DNA from: Hyphomicrobiaceae bacterium
Lineage (GTDB): Bacteria; Pseudomonadota; Alphaproteobacteria; Rhizobiales; Hyphomicrobiaceae
NCBI GenBank assembly: GCA_020638035.1
Contig: JACKJI010000003.1
Span: 248,001 to 312,000, forward strand
Reading direction: 5' to 3'
Length of the DNA: 64,000 bases
The notes under the pieces: model-generated
Told to the model about the DNA's origin: nothing
The model's database searches: none
What the model saw: the letters and a program-made list of their open reading frames with translations, nothing else
Part shown: positions 60,248 through 64,000 of the stretch, in pieces
How the letters are laid out: each line of letters starts with the position of its first letter
Position numbering within the stretch: position 1 is the first letter of the stretch
Program-made: the position numbers and the translations under genes

Positions 60248-63022
60248 CTACGCCATCTCTGTCGCGGCGCGTGCTTCAGCAACCGCAAGCGGCACGGTGA
60301 ATGTGAACTCCGAACCCGATCTGTCGTCGCCACGCGGCTCCACCCAGATGCGGCCGCCGAACTGCGAGACGATGCGCTCCGAGATGGTTAGCCCAAGCCC
60401 GGTGCCGGTCCCCAGCGGATTGCCGTCGCCTTTGTGGCGATCCTTCACCTGGTAGAACTTGTCGAAGATCGCCTCCCTGTCGGCCTCCGGGATGCCGGGT
60501 CCGTTGTCGATCACCGAGACGCGCGCCATGTCACCGGCGAGGCGCACGCTGACTTTGACCTTGCCACCGGGCTTCGGGCAGAACTTTTCCGCGTTGGAGA
60601 TCAGGTTGATCAGAACCTGGATGAGGCGGTCTGCGTCGGCGCGGACTTGCGGGAGCCCGGCGGGCATCGGCGCCACTTCGAGTTCCACACCATCGCGCTG
60701 GAAGATCGGCAACAACGCCTGCGTGGCTTCGTGCACATTGGCAGCAATGTCGATGTCCTTGATGTGCCATTGCATGCGACCCGCCTCGATCTTGGCGAGA
60801 TCGAGCACCTGATTAATGAGGCGGGTGAGGCGCTCGCTCTCTGACACGATGATGCCGAGGAAGGCATTGCGTTGCTCCTCCGGCATCTCGGGGTCGTCCT
60901 GTAGGATTTCCGAGAACGAGCGGATCGACGTCAGCGGCGTTCTCAGCTCATGACTGACGGTCGACATGAACTCGTCCTTCAGCCGGTCGGCTTCTCTGAG
61001 CTGCTCGTTCGCAGCCTTGAGCTCCCGGCTCGCCACTTCCAGCTCCTGCGACTTCTGTTCGAGCTGCCGGGAATATTCCAGGACGTGTGAGGTCTCGTCG
61101 AGGATCTCCATGATCTCCTCGAGGCTGACCTTCTCCGCCTTGACGGCGGATGCCATCGCGGCGCGAGCTGAGGATGCACCAATGCTGCCGGCGATCAGCC
61201 GTTCCACCATGCGCATGAGACCGGTGTCGACCCTGACATCTCGCTCCGAGCTGGCTCCCTGGCGTGCCGCATAGACACGGAAGGCATCCGCCGTGCGGGT
61301 CTCGCCGACGAACTTTGCCGCCAGTTGCCGCAGGCTCTCGACGCTGGCCCCGCCCCGGTCGATGTGCGCGGCGCCTTCCATTTTCAACTGCTGGTCGCTG
61401 AAGGCTTCCACGAACACCGTGGCCTGGATGTGCTCGATGCGCGATTGGCGGTCATTGAGTGCGACCAACAGAAAGGCGCCGATGTTGAACACCATGCTCC
61501 AGAACAGTGCATGCGAGGTGGTGTCGAGCCCGGTCAGGCCGAACAGCGCATAGGGCTTCAAAAGCGCGAGGCCGAACAGGCCGTCGTCGATGAAGCTTTG
61601 TGGCAGGAATCCCGACTTGGCGAAGGAGGGCAGCAACAGCGTGTAGACCCACACCGCGAAGCCGGCAGACAGGCCGGCGAACGCCGCGTTGCGCGTTCCG
61701 CCACGCCAGTAGATGCCGAACAGGATCGCAGGTGCGAGCTGGGCTGCCCCGCAGAAGGAAACGAGCCCGATCGTAACGAGGTGATATGTCTCGCCGACCG
61801 CCGTCAGATAGAGGTAGGACAGGATCAGGATGACGAGGATCGCCGAGCGCCGGATGTTGAGGAGCAGCGAGGTGAGGTCTTTGCGGCCGGCGAGCCTGTG
61901 CTCGAACAGCCGCAACAGCGACGGCATGACCAGATCGTTGCAGACCATGGTCGACAGCGCGATCGTTTCCACGATCACCATCGCGGCAGCCGCCGACAGC
62001 CCACCCAGAAGGACAAAGAGGGTCAGCATCGGCTGGTCGGCCATCAGCGGAAAGGCGAGCACGTAGGTGTCCGCATCGACGGCCTGTGCGCCGAACACGA
62101 GCCGTCCGCCGAAAGCGATCGGCAGAACGAAGATGTTGATCAACACGAGGTAGAGCGGGAAAAGCCATGTCGCGCGCGTCAGGTGGTTCTCGTCCGTGTT
62201 TTCCACGAACGTCACCTGGAACTGGCGCGGCAGACATACGATCGCCGTGACCGACAGGAGGATGAGGGCGAACCAGTTCAATCCCGCCTTCTCCATGGTC
62301 ATCAGCTTGGCAAGTTCTGGATCGGCTGCCGCCCTGGCGAAGAGATCGCCAAAGCCATCGAAGACTCCGTAGGTGACGAATGCTCCAACGGCGAGAAACG
62401 CAGCAAGCTTGACGACTGACTCCACAGCGATCGCGACAACCATTCCTGCATGGTGCTCGGTCGCCTCGATGTGGCGCGTTCCAAACAGGATTGCGAAGGC
62501 CGCCAGAACGGACGTCACGAGCAGCGCGATGTTATAGGCGCCAAAACCGGATGCGGCCCATTGCATGTCTTTGGCAAGCACAACGCCGAAGCTGACCGCC
62601 ACCGCTTTGAGCTGTAGGGCGATATAGGGAATGATGACGATCACCGTAATCACGGTGACGATGCCGGCGATGAGCTGGCTCTTGCCGTAGCGTGAGGCGA
62701 TGAAGTCGGCGATCGACGTGATGCGCTGTGATTTGCAGATCCGCAGGATCTTGCGCAGGACGAACCAGCCAGCCGCAAACGCGATTGTCGGGCCGAGGTA
62801 GATGGGCAGGAAGCCGACACCCGATGTCGCTGCCCGGCCGACGCTGCCGTAATAGGTCCAGCTCGTGCAGTAGACCGCGATCGACAGCGAGTAGATGTAG
62901 GGATTGGAGATGAGACTAGGCCGCGTGCCCGACTTGGCAACGCGATCGGCATAGTGGGCAACCGCGAACAGCGCCAGCAGATAGGTCAGCGATGTTGCCA
63001 GGACGATCCATGTCGGCAGCAT
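60248..63022 (-). CDS. Sodium/solute symporter-histidine kinase fusion (CbrA-like)
   Basis: This 924-aa sensor kinase has an N-terminal SSS-family transporter domain of about 13 helices (residues 1-520; TSGVGFLPIYLGPTIAFAAG, ITSIADFIASRYGKS). A cytoplasmic linker with a coiled coil follows (about 630-670). The HisKA dimerisation domain has its phospho-His near residue 690 in STVSHELRTPLTSIRSF, and the HATPase domain has LISNAEKFCPKPGG, VIDNGPGIPEADR and GTGTGLGLTISERIV. In CbrA-type kinases the transporter part both carries and senses a solute. No response regulator is adjacent in the window. A small membrane protein gene lies immediately upstream. Confidence 0.92.
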   Translation of the reverse strand: MLPTWIVLATSLTYLLALFAVAHYADRVAKSGTRPSLISNPYIYSLSIAVYCTSWTYYGSVGRAATSGVGFLPIYLGPTIAFAAGWFVLRKILRICKSQRITSIADFIASRYGKSQLIAGIVTVITVIVIIPYIALQLKAVAVSFGVVLAKDMQWAASGFGAYNIALLVTSVLAAFAILFGTRHIEATEHHAGMVVAIAVESVVKLAAFLAVGAFVTYGVFDGFGDLFARAAADPELAKLMTMEKAGLNWFALILLSVTAIVCLPRQFQVTFVENTDENHLTRATWLFPLYLVLINIFVLPIAFGGRLVFGAQAVDADTYVLAFPLMADQPMLTLFVLLGGLSAAAAMVIVETIALSTMVCNDLVMPSLLRLFEHRLAGRKDLTSLLLNIRRSAILVILILSYLYLTAVGETYHLVTIGLVSFCGAAQLAPAILFGIYWRGGTRNAAFAGLSAGFAVWVYTLLLPSFAKSGFLPQSFIDDGLFGLALLKPYALFGLTGLDTTSHALFWSMVFNIGAFLLVALNDRQSRIEHIQATVFVEAFSDQQLKMEGAAHIDRGGASVESLRQLAAKFVGETRTADAFRVYAARQGASSERDVRVDTGLMRMVERLIAGSIGASSARAAMASAVKAEKVSLEEIMEILDETSHVLEYSRQLEQKSQELEVASRELKAANEQLREADRLKDEFMSTVSHELRTPLTSIRSFSEILQDDPEMPEEQRNAFLGIIVSESERLTRLINQVLDLAKIEAGRMQWHIKDIDIAANVHEATQALLPIFQRDGVELEVAPMPAGLPQVRADADRLIQVLINLISNAEKFCPKPGGKVKVSVRLAGDMARVSVIDNGPGIPEADREAIFDKFYQVKDRHKGDGNPLGTGTGLGLTISERIVSQFGGRIWVEPRGDDRSGSEFTFTVPLAVAEARAATEMA

Positions 63023-63032
63023 GACGCGTTCC

Positions 63033-63353
63033 TCACGGCTGGTCTTGTTGGCCAGTTACGGCGGCTGCGGAATGAGGATCGCCGCCTGTGCCGGCCGCGT
63101 CATCGCCATCGCCCCGGTCAGCCCACTTTTCCATAACGAGCGCAGTTAGCGCAACGATGACGGACCAGGCGAAGAACAGGTAGACGAACAGCACCGGTAT
63201 GCCGAAAACCGTCGCGCCGGCGCCTTTGTCGAAGATGCCGAGCAGAGGCCGATGGAAGAGAACGGCGGCGAGCGCAGCGACGGCGAGTGCGCGCTCCGGC
63301 CGTTTAGGCGAATGGAGCTTCTTTGCCGAATAACCCGAGCCATTGAGCGGCAT
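63033..63353 (-). CDS. Small membrane protein paired with the symporter-kinase
   Basis: This 106-aa protein has a basic N-terminus and two membrane helices (LAVAALAAVLFHRPLLGIF and IPVLFVYLFFAWSVIVALTAL), then a disordered Gly/Ala/Asp-rich tail. The two-helix layout recalls the small partners (DUF485/DUF4212-like) found with sodium-solute symporters, but I cannot assign either family. GAGG lies 7 bp before ATG 63353. It is ten bases upstream of the kinase and surely co-transcribed. Confidence 0.75.
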   Translation of the reverse strand: MPLNGSGYSAKKLHSPKRPERALAVAALAAVLFHRPLLGIFDKGAGATVFGIPVLFVYLFFAWSVIVALTALVMEKWADRGDGDDAAGTGGDPHSAAAVTGQQDQP

Positions 63354-63613
63354 GTGGCGCCTCTTGAAAAAAAAGCGGGACTGCACCGTTCTGTGGTGTT
63401 GTGATCGAAAGATTCGTCTCAGTCTCTAGAGCGTATCGAACGAATTTCACGATCTTCACACGAGGATGACCGTCCTTCACGTTCATTCGCCGTGCTGCCG
63501 CTGTGCCCGAGGCGGCAGGAGCGCAATTGTGCATGATGAAAACGCAACCGCGCTCTATCCAATTGAGTAATGCATGCTTGACCGCCCCGATGTGGTCCAG
63601 CCAAGGCCATCTT

Positions 63614-64000
63614 CTAGTACTTCGCCTGTCGCCTGCGGATCTCGACGATCTTGTTGGAGGCCTCGATCGCCTCGCCGAGCGTCCGGATCCCGTGCACCTC
63701 CAACAGCTCGATCAGTTTTAGGAGCACGCCGGCGGTTGCCAGCGAATCGCCAAGTGCGGTGTGGCGCGTTTCCGGCGGGATCTCGATGGAAAAGCGCTCC
63801 GCAACCGCGTCGAGTGTATGCTGGTTGGTGTGATCGTGCACGATCGCCGATAGCAGCACCGTATCAAGCACAGGATTGTCGAAACGCAGATTGCAGCGCT
63901 CCTGCTTCAACTGCAGGAACTTCATGTCAAACGCCGCATTATGAGCGACAAGTACGGATTCGCCCACGTAGTCGTGGAAACGCGGTAGCACGTCGTCGAT
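63614..64000 (-). CDS. DnaQ-like 3'-5' exonuclease, C-terminal part
   Basis: The frame is open to the window end, so the 5' part is missing. The visible 128 residues contain the ExoII motif LVAHNAAFDMKFLQLK and the ExoIII region TRHTALGDSLATAGVLLKLIELL (HxAxxD), as in the DNA polymerase III epsilon family, and end RRRQAKY. The first ExoI DxE motif must lie outside. Exonuclease genes of this sort are often fused to, or beside, CBS/nucleotidyltransferase proteins near symporter-kinases. Whether the missing part is a longer fusion cannot be told. Confidence 0.85.
   Translation of the reverse strand: MDDVLPRFHDYVGESVLVAHNAAFDMKFLQLKQERCNLRFDNPVLDTVLLSAIVHDHTNQHTLDAVAERFSIEIPPETRHTALGDSLATAGVLLKLIELLEVHGIRTLGEAIEASNKIVEIRRRQAKY

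Overview
The window is chromosomal DNA from a high-GC alphaproteobacterium, most likely of the order Hyphomicrobiales (Rhizobiales). The evidence is the AI-2E permease-hdaA-ppk-ppx gene order, a ChpT phosphotransferase next to a single-domain response regulator, a DUF1134/EipA envelope protein, PrsDE-like type I secretion genes and a GntR-TRAP-MatB malonate locus. Genes are dense, often overlap by 1-4 bases, and carry frequent GTG/TTG starts. I see no rRNA, phage, insertion sequence or CRISPR. There is one tRNA (Leu, UAA).

Layout. 1-5.3 kb: permease, hdaA (replication control) and the polyphosphate pair ppk/ppx. 5.5-8.2 kb: a J-domain protein and a secreted DUF3179 protein, followed by a decayed tandem/inverted repeat. 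8.4-11.6 kb: rnd and aspS, divergent. 11.6-15 kb: two divergent sulfotransferases, tRNA-Leu and a lone pqqC. 15-18.1 kb: a gene-poor repeat-bearing stretch, a tiny membrane ORF, and a divergent SucCD-like acyl-CoA ligase pair on the minus strand. 18.8-26.1 kb: surface-polysaccharide genes (GtrA, ChbG/HpnK deacetylase, GT2), UDP-sugar dehydrogenase and a type I secretion adaptor/ATPase pair. 26.4-30.3 kb: hrpB helicase and glutaryl-CoA dehydrogenase.

30.3-38.7 kb is the most coherent system: a periplasmic PQQ-dependent alcohol oxidation locus. It holds a CXXCW-family rhodanese-like protein, a YVTN beta-propeller, cytochrome c-550 PedF, a XoxJ/MxaJ-like binding protein, a SoxYZ-like carrier, a Tat-exported zinc metallohydrolase, an ExaA/PedH-type quinoprotein dehydrogenase with the lanthanide-type D-x-D motif, a strong terminator and a LuxR-type response regulator. 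A 16-bp element is repeated upstream of the cytochrome and of the dehydrogenase (15/16 identical), with a third, more palindromic copy in the divergent promoter region. This is a candidate operator of the locus. The distant pqqC at 14.2 kb would supply the last step of PQQ synthesis.

38.7-52.7 kb: a TadD-like TPR lipoprotein, M17 aminopeptidase, NlpC/P60 hydrolase, a small zinc-ribbon membrane protein, cold-shock protein, a cluster of small secreted proteins (three share a C-x(41-52)-C-x(8-13)-C-x6-C pattern and look like a paralogous family I cannot name), the FetAB-like ABC pair, a CheY-like regulator with ChpT, EipA, and a long coiled-coil membrane protein. 52.8-58.4 kb: malonate uptake and activation (MatB, TRAP DctMQP, GntR regulator with a TTGTATACAA operator). 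58.5-64 kb: SulP transporter, a sodium-symporter/histidine-kinase fusion with a small membrane partner, and the C-terminal part of a DnaQ-like exonuclease running off the window end.
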